Assembly (NCBI RefSeq): GCF_051594765.1
Contig: NZ_JBPPGJ010000012.1
Span: forward strand, 127,997 to 191,996
Reading direction: 5' to 3'
Length of the DNA stretch: 64,000 nt
DNA from: Paenibacillus_AR sp051594765
Lineage (GTDB): Bacteria; Bacillota; Bacilli; Paenibacillales; NBRC-103111
The translations under genes were made by a program, and so were the position numbers. Below, piece by piece: positions 54,317-62,552 of the stretch. The notes under the pieces are model-generated. The model worked only from the letters and a program-made list of their open reading frames with translations, did not search any database and had not been told where the DNA came from. Position 1 is the stretch's first letter. Each line of letters opens with the position of its first letter.

Positions 54317-55345
54317 ATGAAAGCATGGTATCCTTTGGCTGCTGCGGCGCTTCTGCTGGTGACCTTCGGCTGCGGCCAGAAACCCTCGTCGAGTATTGCA
54401 ACCGTTACCCAATATGCCAATGCCGAGTTGAGCCAGACCTCCATGATGGACGGCTCTTCGCCGCCGCCACCGTCTGCATCGCCCTCCCCCCCGGCAGCAG
54501 CTTCCCCTTCTCCGACACCGACACCCATGCCCAGCTTGCCCGCCAAATCGATCCATTACCGGGATAAGGTCATAGTCTTGATGTACCACCACTTGGCTGA
54601 AGTGGAAGCGAATGAAGAGGTCACCATTACTCCGGCCAAATTCGAGAGCCACCTGAAGGTGCTGAAGGATCGTAAGTACCAGGTGATCTCCATCGAGGAT
54701 TATGTAAGGTTTGTGAAGGAGAACCAGCCGGTGCCTCCCAATGCGGTGGTCATCACCTTCGATGACGGGTACGAATCCTATTACCGGTACGGTTACCCTT
54801 TACTGAAGAAATACGGCTTCACGGCAACCAATTTTCTTGTGACCAGCTATATGGATTCGAACAATCCGTCGCTGCCCTTCATGACCTGGAAGCAGGTGAA
54901 GGAGATGCATGATGCGGGGTTCAGCTTCTATTCCCACAGCCATAACTCCCACGGCAAGGTGCGAGGAGCCGACAATCAGTTGGTGGCTCCCTTGGCCAAC
55001 CGGATCTGGCTGGACGGCAAGCAGCGGATGGAGAATGAATCCGAATACCGCAAGCGCATCCGGGACGATCTCTCCACTGCCAATCAGCTGCTCTCCGACC
55101 ATCTGGGCAATGACATGAACATTCTCTGTTTCCCGCTCGGCTTCTACAATAAGACGATTATGGAGATCGGCAACGAGATCGGCATCGACTTCTTCTTCAC
55201 GACCCGCGACGGCATCAACTCGCGTAATGACAAGGAAATCGTCCGGATCCATGCCGGAACCCGTTATATTACATCCGAGAAGCTCGCGGCCAAGCTGGCC
55301 AAGTATAACGATGCAGCGCCTGCTGGCGGCACCACCCGCAAATAA
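54317..55345 (+). CDS. Polysaccharide deacetylase lipoprotein
   Basis: 342 residues from the ATG at 54317; the ATG at 54308 would sit on the GGAG. Lipoprotein signal ending near LLVTFGC (Cys19-22 region), then a Pro/Ser linker (about 45-75) that spans the wall, then the NodB domain: VLMYHHL, VITFDDGYESYYRYGYPLLKKYGFTATNFL, and HSHNSH (metal His). Family enzymes de-N-acetylate chitooligomers or peptidoglycan. The DD of the first motif is intact. Confidence 0.9.
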   Translation: MKAWYPLAAAALLLVTFGCGQKPSSSIATVTQYANAELSQTSMMDGSSPPPPSASPSPPAAASPSPTPTPMPSLPAKSIHYRDKVIVLMYHHLAEVEANEEVTITPAKFESHLKVLKDRKYQVISIEDYVRFVKENQPVPPNAVVITFDDGYESYYRYGYPLLKKYGFTATNFLVTSYMDSNNPSLPFMTWKQVKEMHDAGFSFYSHSHNSHGKVRGADNQLVAPLANRIWLDGKQRMENESEYRKRIRDDLSTANQLLSDHLGNDMNILCFPLGFYNKTIMEIGNEIGIDFFFTTRDGINSRNDKEIVRIHAGTRYITSEKLAAKLAKYNDAAPAGGTTRK

Positions 55346-55360
55346 ATACGCCCCAAAATC

Positions 55361-55386
55361 AAAGGACCCTGTTGCCAGGGTCCTTC
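55361..55386. terminator. Terminator after the deacetylase gene
   Basis: AAGGACCCT/AGGGTCCTT stem. Tail CTTCTTG on the plus strand and TGATTTTG on the minus strand, so it may stop transcripts from both sides. Confidence 0.7.
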
Positions 55387-55429
55387 TTGACGGTGAATTG
55401 ATGTTTTCCACTCCTATAGATCCTTACTA

Positions 55430-55637
55430 GTCTGTTACCTGAACTCCTTGGGGTATAACCCTATCGAGTCTTTGGCACATCCCTCCGGTTTCTATATGAG
55501 GTCGACAACACCTCTTAGATCATGCGTTTGTTTCGTTGTAGCGTTCAACGGAACCAACACCTCTCTGTTTCACCGTCGATATTAGAATGTCCCATCTGGG
55601 GTTTTATATGCATCGGTACCGCAACTTTTTTTGAAGC
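55430..55637. other. Unexplained structured intergenic block
   Basis: About 210 bp with no credible gene. It contains a direct repeat CAACACCTCT (55506-55515 and 55555-55564), a hairpin between the copies (TTTCGTTG/CAACGGAA with flanking GTT/AAC), a GAGGT/ACCTC hairpin at 55498-55514, and CCCATCTGGGGTTTTA at 55591-55606. It could be a noncoding RNA on the minus strand ending at the 55361 terminator, or a decayed mobile element. No known RNA family was recognised. Confidence 0.45.
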
Positions 55638-55787
55638 TTAGCTGCCTTCCCCATGGTTATTGCGGGAGTGGTTCTTATTCTTGACCTTCTTGCCGCCGGA
55701 CAAGGGCTCCGGAGGCCCTCCTGCTTCGTCACGCTGGTTCTCCTGGCCTGTCGGAGGGTTCACGACATTATAGGGCTGTTTGGTCAT
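55638..55787 (-). CDS. sspP: Small acid-soluble spore protein P
   Basis: 49 residues from the ATG at 55787 (MTKQPYNVVNPPTGQENQ) behind GGAGGCATGGAGG. The core PPEPLSGGKKVKNKNHSR is nearly the same as the Bacillus SspP motif PEPLSGSKKVKNRNHTR, and length agrees (48 residues there). A minor forespore protein. Third gene of a small spore operon. Confidence 0.85.
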   Translation of the reverse strand: MTKQPYNVVNPPTGQENQRDEAGGPPEPLSGGKKVKNKNHSRNNHGEGS

Positions 55788-55803
55788 CCTCCATGCCTCC
55801 TCG

Positions 55804-55959
55804 TCAATGATCCGTTATGTTATGGTTCAAGGCATCCTTATGACGGCGGTCGTTGGTATCTTGCTGAAGCTGCTGTGCGTTGTGGGCATTGACCGGAGTC
55901 GTCTCCAGATCCTTCGCCACATTTTGCAGGTTCTTATCCGCGGCCTTCTGCTTCGTCAT
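55804..55959 (-). CDS. Small hydrophilic protein upstream of sspP
   Basis: 51 residues from the ATG at 55959 (MTKQKAADKNLQNVAKDLE); a second ATG at 55965 sits on the GGAGG. Very polar, Gln/Asn/Asp-rich, no cysteine, no membrane segment. Ends DALNHNITDH. No family recognised. Lies 16 bp upstream of sspP and 14 bp after the 115-residue gene, so a spore role is likely by context. Confidence 0.72.
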   Translation of the reverse strand: MTKQKAADKNLQNVAKDLETTPVNAHNAQQLQQDTNDRRHKDALNHNITDH

Positions 55960-55973
55960 CGTCATAGCCTCCC

Positions 55974-56321
55974 TTAGGCGTGAGTCAGCTCATGGAGAGC
56001 TTGCGCGCATTCATGAATATTGCGGACATAATCTCCCGTCAGCTCTTGAATCATCGGTCCCCGCTCATCCACCGTCTGACCCGCCTTCTCCACGTCCACC
56101 AGCTCGACCTTTACCTCTCGGGAATCCACATACGTACACTTGAAGTCAAAGGTGTACATGCTGTGTCCGGCTGTGGCCACGTGAATGCGCACCGCACTCG
56201 GATCGGCTTCGTCCGCTTGGACCGTAACGGCATCGGTAGAATTCATGGTAGTCGGCAGGACGCGCTTCCACGCGGCTACCAGCTTATTTTGCTCGACGTT
56301 CAGTTGATCGTTTGTGCTCAT
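55974..56321 (-). CDS. Conserved hypothetical protein, first gene of spore operon
   Basis: 115 residues, ATG at 56321 with GGGGAGG. Mixed alpha/beta: an N-terminal helix MSTNDQLNVEQNKLVAAWKRVLP, a beta-rich middle (VRIHVATAGHSMYTFDFKCTYVDSREVKVELVDVEK) and a C-terminal helix ending HECAQALHELTHA. No family recognised. A sigma-G-like promoter at 56346-56375 precedes it. Confidence 0.75.
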   Translation of the reverse strand: MSTNDQLNVEQNKLVAAWKRVLPTTMNSTDAVTVQADEADPSAVRIHVATAGHSMYTFDFKCTYVDSREVKVELVDVEKAGQTVDERGPMIQELTGDYVRNIHECAQALHELTHA

Positions 56322-56345
56322 GGTTTTGACACCTCCCCTATGCTA

Positions 56346-56375
56346 TAACGTGCGGAAGGGAGAGCCTCTTTATCC
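56346..56375 (-). promoter_or_regulatory. Candidate sigma-G promoter of the sspP operon
   Basis: GGATA (56371-56375), 18-bp spacer, CACGTTA (56346-56352): one mismatch in each element against GHATR and CATNHTA. Confidence 0.5.
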
Positions 56376-56410
56376 GCTGGGGAAGCAGCCAAATGTTCCC
56401 CGTGGAACAA

Positions 56411-56438
56411 CAAAAAAACCATGATCGCTCATGGTTTG
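56411..56438 (-). terminator. Terminator after tRNA-Ser
   Basis: AAACCATGA/TCATGGTTT stem followed by TTTTG on the minus strand. Confidence 0.85.
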
Positions 56439-56462
56439 GGTTCTGTGTTCTATAAGGTAATA

Positions 56463-56552
<90 letters not shown>

Positions 56553-56648
56553 GTATGGATGTCGCCATCCATGAGAAACCGCTTAAAGTCGTGGCAACAA
56601 GCATTGTACCACAGCCCTTGAAGCGGCGGCAAGCGTCATTTCTTGGAC

Positions 56649-57929
56649 TTACTTCGGGGCAATGACCGTCTTCTGGTTCATGTACGGACGCAGCACTTCC
56701 GGAATCTCGATCGTACCGTCCGCACGCTGATAATTCTCCAGAATGGCGGCCACTGTCCGGCCCAGAGCCAATCCGGACCCGTTCAGGGTGTGCACGTATT
56801 CCGGCTTCGCCTTGGGGTCGCGGCGGAAGCGGATGTTGGCCCGGCGCGCTTGGAAATCCTCGAAGTTGCTGCACGAGGAGATCTCGCGGTAGCAGCCTGC
56901 GGAGGGGATCCATACCTCCAAGTCGTAGGTCTTGGCCGAAGAGAAGCCCATATCTCCGCTGCAGAGCGCCATAACGCGGTAAGGCAGCTTCAGCAGCTGC
57001 AGCACCTTCTCGGCGTTCTGAGTCAGCTTCTCGAGCTCGTCGTAAGACGACTCAGGGGTGGTGAGCTTCACCAGCTCCACCTTATTGAATTGGTGCTGGC
57101 GGATCAAGCCGCGGGTATCCCGTCCCGCTGCACCCGCTTCAGAACGGAAGCAAGCGCTGAATGCGACGAAATACTTCGGGAGCTCCTCCAAGATCAGGAT
57201 CTCATCCCGATGGTAGTTCGTTACCGGGACCTCCGCCGTCGGGATCATGAAGTAGTCCGTACCCTCCAGCTTGAACACGTCCTCCGCGAACTTCGGCAGC
57301 TGGCCGGTACCGGTCATGCTGTCCCGGTTGACGATATAAGGCGGCAGCATCTCTTCATAACCGTGCTCTTCAGCGTGAAGGTCCATCATGAAGTTGATGA
57401 GGGCACGCTCCAGACGGGCACCCAGTCCCTTATAAAAGACGAAACGGGACCCCGTCACTTTGCCGGCCCGTTCAAAATCCAATATATCCAGGTTCTGCGC
57501 CAGCTCCCAATGCGGCTTCGCCTCGAAACCGAAGGCAGCGGGCTCTCCCCATGTGCGAACCTCGATGTTGTCTTCCTCGGAACGGCCTACCGGGACGCTG
57601 GCATGGGGCACGTTCGGGATGGACAGCAGAACCTGTTCCAGCTCCGCCTCCGCCACACGCACCTCTTCGTCCAGCACCTTGATCCGGTCTCCGACATCCC
57701 GCATCTCGAGGATCAACGGTTCGGCGTCCTCGCCGGCCCGCTTCTTGACGGCTACCTCCTGAGAGACCGTGTTCCGCCGGTTCTTCAGCTGCTCCACTTC
57801 TTGGAGAAGCTCCCGGCGTTTTGTATCCAAGTCCGCGAAGCGGTTCACATCATCGAGCGGCTTGCCCCGGTTCTGCATCGCTTGGCGGACCCGGTCCGGC
57901 TCATTACGCAACAATTTGGCATCTAACAA
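56649..57929 (-). CDS. serS: Seryl-tRNA synthetase
   Basis: 426 residues from a TTG at 57929 (M-LDAKLLRNEPDRVRQAMQ) with GGGAGG. N-terminal coiled-coil arm (about 30-100), class II motif 2 FRSEAGAAGRDTRGLIRQHQFNKVELVKLTTPE and motif 3 NGSGLALGRTVAAILENYQ. Charges tRNA-Ser. Only 34 bp follow the pdxT stop, and no T-box leader is present. Confidence 0.95.
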   Translation of the reverse strand: MLDAKLLRNEPDRVRQAMQNRGKPLDDVNRFADLDTKRRELLQEVEQLKNRRNTVSQEVAVKKRAGEDAEPLILEMRDVGDRIKVLDEEVRVAEAELEQVLLSIPNVPHASVPVGRSEEDNIEVRTWGEPAAFGFEAKPHWELAQNLDILDFERAGKVTGSRFVFYKGLGARLERALINFMMDLHAEEHGYEEMLPPYIVNRDSMTGTGQLPKFAEDVFKLEGTDYFMIPTAEVPVTNYHRDEILILEELPKYFVAFSACFRSEAGAAGRDTRGLIRQHQFNKVELVKLTTPESSYDELEKLTQNAEKVLQLLKLPYRVMALCSGDMGFSSAKTYDLEVWIPSAGCYREISSCSNFEDFQARRANIRFRRDPKAKPEYVHTLNGSGLALGRTVAAILENYQRADGTIEIPEVLRPYMNQKTVIAPK

Positions 57930-57963
57930 CTGTAACGCCTCCCGCAAGGGAAAGAATAAGGTA

Positions 57964-58536
57964 CTATCTGTATTGCCTTACCATATCCAAAAAATACGAA
58001 TGGAACCCATAATCATCCGTCAGCTCCGGATGGAAGGATGCCGCAAGGAGATGCTCTTGGCGCGCCGCTACGATCTGATCCTGATAGACCGACAGCACGT
58101 CCACATTCCCGCCTACCGATTCGATCAGAGGCGCTCGGATGAAGACAGCACGGACCGTATTCTCCATCCCCTTCACCGCGAGATCGGTCTCGAAGCTCTC
58201 CCGCTGGCGTCCGAAGGCATTCCGGGCTACGCGGATATCCATGAGCCCCAGGTGGGCTTCCTCTTGACCAGACAGCTCCTTGGCTACCAAAATCATCCCG
58301 GCGCAGGTGCCGAATACCGGCTTCCTTCGCGCGGAGAATTCCCGGATCGCTTCGATGAATCCGTAGGTTCTCATCAGCTTGCCGATGGTCGTGCTCTCCC
58401 CGCCGGGGATGATGAGCCCGTCCAGCTCCTCAAGCTGTTCCGTCCGCTTAATGACAACGCCCTCGGCACCGGCAAGGCCGAGCATACGAATATGCTCGGC
58501 TACGGCGCCCTGAAGAGCTAGAACTCCGATTTTCAT
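57964..58536 (-). CDS. pdxT: Pyridoxal 5'-phosphate synthase glutaminase subunit PdxT
   Basis: 190 residues. Glutaminase triad Cys78 (GTCAGMI), His169 and Glu171 (SFHPEL); PGGESTT oxyanion region. Supplies ammonia to PdxS. Start ATG 58536 with AAGGA; 22 bp after pdxS. Confidence 0.96.
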   Translation of the reverse strand: MKIGVLALQGAVAEHIRMLGLAGAEGVVIKRTEQLEELDGLIIPGGESTTIGKLMRTYGFIEAIREFSARRKPVFGTCAGMILVAKELSGQEEAHLGLMDIRVARNAFGRQRESFETDLAVKGMENTVRAVFIRAPLIESVGGNVDVLSVYQDQIVAARQEHLLAASFHPELTDDYGFHSYFLDMVRQYR

Positions 58537-58558
58537 GTCCGTTCCTTCTTTCTAAGCC

Positions 58559-59440
58559 TTACCAGCCGCGCTCTTGCATGCGCTGCGTTGCATCCAGCTT
58601 GGAAATCTCGATTCCCTTCATCGGAGTGCCCAGGTTCTTGGACAGCTCGGCCAGAAGCGCATAATCGGTATAGTGGGTAGTCGCTTGGACGATGGCCTTC
58701 GCGAACTTCTCCGGGTTATCCGACTTGAAGATGCCGGAGCCTACGAAGACGCCGTCTGCGCCCAGATGCATCATCAGGGCTGCGTCAGCCGGAGTGGCTA
58801 CGCCGCCTGCCGCGAAGTTCACCACCGGCAGCTTGCCGGTCTCATGCACTTGGAGCAGCAGCTCGTATGGGGCGCCCAGGTTTTTGGCTTCAGCCATCAG
58901 CTCGTCCTTGGACATGGCTTGCACCTTGCGCATCTGAGCATTGATCATCCGCATGTGGCGGACCGCTTCCACGATATTGCCGGTTCCCGGCTCGCCCTTG
59001 GTACGGATCATGGACGCGCCTTCGCCGATCCGGCGGAGCGCCTCGCCCAGGTCACGTGCACCGCATACGAACGGTACGGTGAACTGACGCTTGTCGATAT
59101 GGTAGACCTCATCGGCCGGGGTCAGCACTTCGCTTTCGTCGATATAATCGCAGCCCAGCGCTTCCAGAATCTTCGCTTCGACAAAATGTCCGATCCGGGC
59201 CTTCGCCATAACCGGAATGGTCACGGCATTGACGACCTGCTCGAATACGGTCGGGTCGGCCATACGGGCTACCCCGCCGGCAGCGCGGATATCAGCGGGT
59301 ACCCGCTCCAGAGCCATAACGGCGGAAGCGCCAGCCGCCTCGGCGATTTTGGCTTGCTCGGCGTTCATGACGTCCATGATGACGCCGCCCTTTTGCATTT
59401 CAGCCATACCTCTTTTTACACGGGATGTACCTGTTTCCAT
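58559..59440 (-). CDS. pdxS: Pyridoxal 5'-phosphate synthase lyase subunit PdxS
   Basis: 293 residues. GTSRVKRGMAEMQKGGVIMDVMNAEQAKIAEAAGASAVMALERVPADIRAAGGVARMADP and GNIVEAVRHMR are family hallmarks of the (beta/alpha)8 lyase that makes PLP from ribose-5-P and triose-P. GGAGGG precedes the ATG. A TATAAT at 59551-59556 may be its -10; the rest of the 59441-59590 gap is unremarkable. Confidence 0.97.
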   Translation of the reverse strand: METGTSRVKRGMAEMQKGGVIMDVMNAEQAKIAEAAGASAVMALERVPADIRAAGGVARMADPTVFEQVVNAVTIPVMAKARIGHFVEAKILEALGCDYIDESEVLTPADEVYHIDKRQFTVPFVCGARDLGEALRRIGEGASMIRTKGEPGTGNIVEAVRHMRMINAQMRKVQAMSKDELMAEAKNLGAPYELLLQVHETGKLPVVNFAAGGVATPADAALMMHLGADGVFVGSGIFKSDNPEKFAKAIVQATTHYTDYALLAELSKNLGTPMKGIEISKLDATQRMQERGW

Positions 59441-59590
59441 CGTTTATTGACCCTCCTAAACATAATGCCCGGACACTCCAGCAGCGTCTTAATATCGGGT
59501 TGTTCACCAAAAGTTTCTAAACATTGATTTTACAGCAACACCATGCATTATACAACCCGGACCGGGTGTATCGTACAAGTTTTTGAACCC

Positions 59591-60871
59591 TTAGAACAAA
59601 TTCACGAAGAAGTTTCGGATCGACCGGGTGAACAGCTTGAACCAGCCCGCTTTTTTCACATCTTCCTTGGCGACCAGGTTCACCTCGTACTTCTGCTCGT
59701 TATAGGTTACCGTCAGTTTCCCCAGAACGTCCCCCTTACTGACAGGGGCCACCAGCTTCGCCGCTTCTGCAGGCTGAGCCGTTTTCACGATCTGATCGTC
59801 CTTGGTTCCCTTCTTCACCAAGATGGACAGAGCCTTCTCCGTCACCACCGGAACGTTGGTATGGACGGCTTTTTTGACCTCAACGGTCTTCATGGCATCC
59901 AGTTCAGCGTCCGCTTGAACGACTTGCTTCAGCTCGAACGTATTGAAGCCGTAATCGAGAAGCTTACGGGTTTCCATGAAGCGCTTGGGCTCCGTCTTGG
60001 CGCCCATGATTACGCTGATGAGACGCATGCCGTTGCGCTCCGCCGTACCGGTGAAGCAGTATTTCGCCTCGTCGGTGTGGCCGGTTTTCAAGCCGTCCAG
60101 ACCCTCGTAGTAATAGGGTTTGTAATTGACGTTATTCTTATTGCCCTCGAGCATCCAATTCCAGTTGATCATAGGCGTCTTGTCGGTTTCACGGAGCTTC
60201 TTAGAGGTGATCTTGGTGAACTCCAGCACTTCCTTATGATCCTTCAGAATGTTATAAGCTATAATGGCGGCATCCTTGGCGGTCATCAGGGTTTCGCCCT
60301 GGATGTTCTTAGGGGCATATTTGCCCATATCGGAACGGTTCAGACCGGTGGCGTTGATGAAGTGCGCATCCTTGGACAGCCCCATCTTCTTGGCCGTCTC
60401 GTTAATTTTATTGGCGAATTCTTCTTCCGAGCCCGCAATGAACTCCGCCAGAGCAATGCTGGCGTCATTCCCGGAATAGATGGACATGGCTTCGAACATG
60501 CTTTTTACGGAGAGCTTCTCATTCTGGGCAAGGAGCTGTCCAGAACCCGGGATGAAGGCTGCATACTCACTGGTAGGCACCATATCCTCCCATTTGATCT
60601 TCCCGCTCTTGATAGCCTCGAGTACTAGGTACTCGGTCATCATCTTGGCCATACTGGCCGGCGGAAGAGCAACGTCTGCGTTATTCTCGTACAGAATCTG
60701 TCCCGTTGCCGCATCCATCAATATAGCGGAGGAGACCTCCAGCTTCAGATCGGGAGCAGCCTCGGCCGCATACGCTCGATTCGGTTCATGGACGATGGCA
60801 AGCTGCAAGGAAACGATGAGGGCGACCACGGCGACGAAGATTCTTTTTTTCATTGCAACAACGTTCTTCAC
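59591..60871 (-). CDS. dacA: D-alanyl-D-alanine carboxypeptidase DacA (PBP5 type)
   Basis: 426 residues from the GTG at 60871 (GGGAG 8 bp upstream); an ATG at 60853 is the alternative and begins MKKRIFVAVVALIVSL. Signal peptide cut after AYA. SxxK (SMAK, Ser67 from the ATG), SGN and KTG (GLKTGHTDE) are complete. C-terminal PBP5 domain and amphipathic anchor KAGWFKLFTRSIRNFFVNLF. Trims pentapeptides. Confidence 0.95.
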   Translation of the reverse strand: MKNVVAMKKRIFVAVVALIVSLQLAIVHEPNRAYAAEAAPDLKLEVSSAILMDAATGQILYENNADVALPPASMAKMMTEYLVLEAIKSGKIKWEDMVPTSEYAAFIPGSGQLLAQNEKLSVKSMFEAMSIYSGNDASIALAEFIAGSEEEFANKINETAKKMGLSKDAHFINATGLNRSDMGKYAPKNIQGETLMTAKDAAIIAYNILKDHKEVLEFTKITSKKLRETDKTPMINWNWMLEGNKNNVNYKPYYYEGLDGLKTGHTDEAKYCFTGTAERNGMRLISVIMGAKTEPKRFMETRKLLDYGFNTFELKQVVQADAELDAMKTVEVKKAVHTNVPVVTEKALSILVKKGTKDDQIVKTAQPAEAAKLVAPVSKGDVLGKLTVTYNEQKYEVNLVAKEDVKKAGWFKLFTRSIRNFFVNLF

Positions 60872-60904
60872 TACCCACACTCCCAGTAAAAAGGTTATTT
60901 TCCT

Positions 60905-60913
60905 ATTGTATCA
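60905..60913 (-). promoter_or_regulatory. Extended -10 promoter of dacA
   Basis: TGATACAAT on the minus strand (TACAAT at 60905-60910 with TGN); the -35 is poor. Confidence 0.45.
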
Positions 60914-60948
60914 TAAACAAGCCTTATATCGAAGCGCATCCTTCCCGC

Positions 60949-60989
60949 AAAAAAAGAAGCAGGACAAGCCCGGAGGCCCATCCTGCTCA
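60949..60989 (-). terminator. Rho-independent terminator after guaB
   Basis: GAGCAGGA..GGGCC/GGCTTGTCCTGCTTC stem followed by TTTTTTTG on the minus strand. Confidence 0.88.
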
Positions 60990-60999
60990 AGCACCGCTC

Positions 61000-62457
61000 T
61001 TACAGCGAGTAATTGGGTGCTTCCTTCGTAATCTGCACGTCATGCGGATGCGATTCGCGCAATCCAGCACCGGTAATCCGCACGAACTGGGTGTCGTTGC
61101 GAAGCTCTTCCAGATTGGCCGTGCCGCAATATCCCATTCCTGCACGAAGACCGCCGATCAGCTGATGGATCGTATCCGCCAGAGGTCCCTTGTAGGCGAC
61201 CCGTCCTTCAATGCCTTCCGGTACCAGCTTGCTCTCGTTCTCCTGGAAATAGCGGTCCTTGCTGCCTTCCTTCATCGCTCCAATGGAGCCCATACCCCGG
61301 TATACCTTGAACCGGCGGCCCTGGTAGATCTCGGACTCGCCCGGACTTTCTTCGGTGCCTGCGAATAAGCTGCCAATCATAATGGCAGAGGCACCGGCCG
61401 CAACGGCCTTCGTCAGATCACCGGAGTACTTGATACCCCCATCAGCGATGACTGGAACATTATATGGACGAGCTGCGGTAGCACAATCATAGATGGCGGT
61501 CACCTGCGGGACGCCGATACCGGCAATGACACGCGTCGTGCAGATGGAGCCCGGTCCGATGCCGACTTTGACGATGGACGCTCCGGCTTCGATCAAGTCA
61601 CGGGTCGCTTCGCCCGTCGCCACATTGCCCGCCACGATCGTAAGGTCCGGATAAGCGTTACGGATGCTGCGTACAGCTTCGATAATATTGCGGTGATGTC
61701 CGTGAGCCGAGTCCACGACCAGCAGGTCGATGCCGGCCTGTACAAGCGCCGCGACGCGTTCCATGGTATCCTTGGAGATCCCGACGGCGGCACCGCACAC
61801 CAGACGGCCCTGGGCGTCCTTGGCGGCATGCGGGAACTGAATGGCTTTCTCGATATCTTTAATCGTAATAAGGCCCTTAAGCGTATTGTCCTGGTCCACA
61901 AGTGGCAGCTTCTCGATCTTATGCTTCTGCAGAATGCCTTCGGCTTGCTGAAGCGTTGTGCCGACCGGTGCGGTGACCAGGTTGTCGCGGGTCATGACTT
62001 CCTTGATCTTGATGGAATAGTCATGCACGAAACGAAGATCCCGGTTGGTCAGAATCCCGACCAGCTTCTGGTTGTCGTCGACGATGGGAACGCCGGAGAT
62101 CCGGAATTTGCTCATCAGCTCTTCCGCGTCGTACACATGATGCTCCGGGGTCAAGGAGAAGGGGTTGGTGATTACGCCGCTTTCCGAACGCTTTACCCGA
62201 TCCACTTCCTCCGCCTGCTGAGCGACGGACATGTTTTTGTGGATGACGCCGATTCCGCCTTCACGCGCAATGGCAATGGCTAGTTTCGATTCCGTCACAG
62301 TGTCCATTCCCGCGCTGATAAGCGGAATATTCAGCTTCAGCTTCGGTCCCAGACGGGTCGATACGTCCACTTCTCTCGGCAATACATCCGATCTGCGAGG
62401 CAGGAGCAATACATCGTCGAACGTCAGACCTTCCTTAACAAACTTCGTTTCCCACAC
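61000..62457 (-). CDS. guaB: Inosine-5'-monophosphate dehydrogenase
   Basis: 485 residues from a GTG at 62457 with GGAGG 9 bp upstream; the TTG at 62463 is too close. TFDDVLLLP, two CBS domains (about 95-215), the catalytic loop GIGPGSICTTRVIAGIGVPQ with the active Cys, and the flap YRGMGSIGAM. Converts IMP to XMP for GTP synthesis. Confidence 0.97.
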   Translation of the reverse strand: MWETKFVKEGLTFDDVLLLPRRSDVLPREVDVSTRLGPKLKLNIPLISAGMDTVTESKLAIAIAREGGIGVIHKNMSVAQQAEEVDRVKRSESGVITNPFSLTPEHHVYDAEELMSKFRISGVPIVDDNQKLVGILTNRDLRFVHDYSIKIKEVMTRDNLVTAPVGTTLQQAEGILQKHKIEKLPLVDQDNTLKGLITIKDIEKAIQFPHAAKDAQGRLVCGAAVGISKDTMERVAALVQAGIDLLVVDSAHGHHRNIIEAVRSIRNAYPDLTIVAGNVATGEATRDLIEAGASIVKVGIGPGSICTTRVIAGIGVPQVTAIYDCATAARPYNVPVIADGGIKYSGDLTKAVAAGASAIMIGSLFAGTEESPGESEIYQGRRFKVYRGMGSIGAMKEGSKDRYFQENESKLVPEGIEGRVAYKGPLADTIHQLIGGLRAGMGYCGTANLEELRNDTQFVRITGAGLRESHPHDVQITKEAPNYSL

Positions 62458-62504
62458 GAACAATAGCCTCCCTTTACTTCAATCCACTTCCGGATATTTT
62501 TGCT

Positions 62505-62534
62505 ATTGTATCAAAAGGGTAATTTTCATGTCAA
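62505..62534 (-). promoter_or_regulatory. Sigma-A promoter of guaB
   Basis: TTGACA (62529-62534), 18-bp spacer, TACAAT (62505-62510) on the minus strand. Confidence 0.8.
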
Positions 62535-62552
62535 CCCACGTGCAGTAAAGCG

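Noticed and set aside
55517..55636. Plus-strand 39-residue Cys-containing frame in the structured block
   Set aside because: No ribosome site, no resemblance to known small proteins, and it crosses hairpins and repeats.
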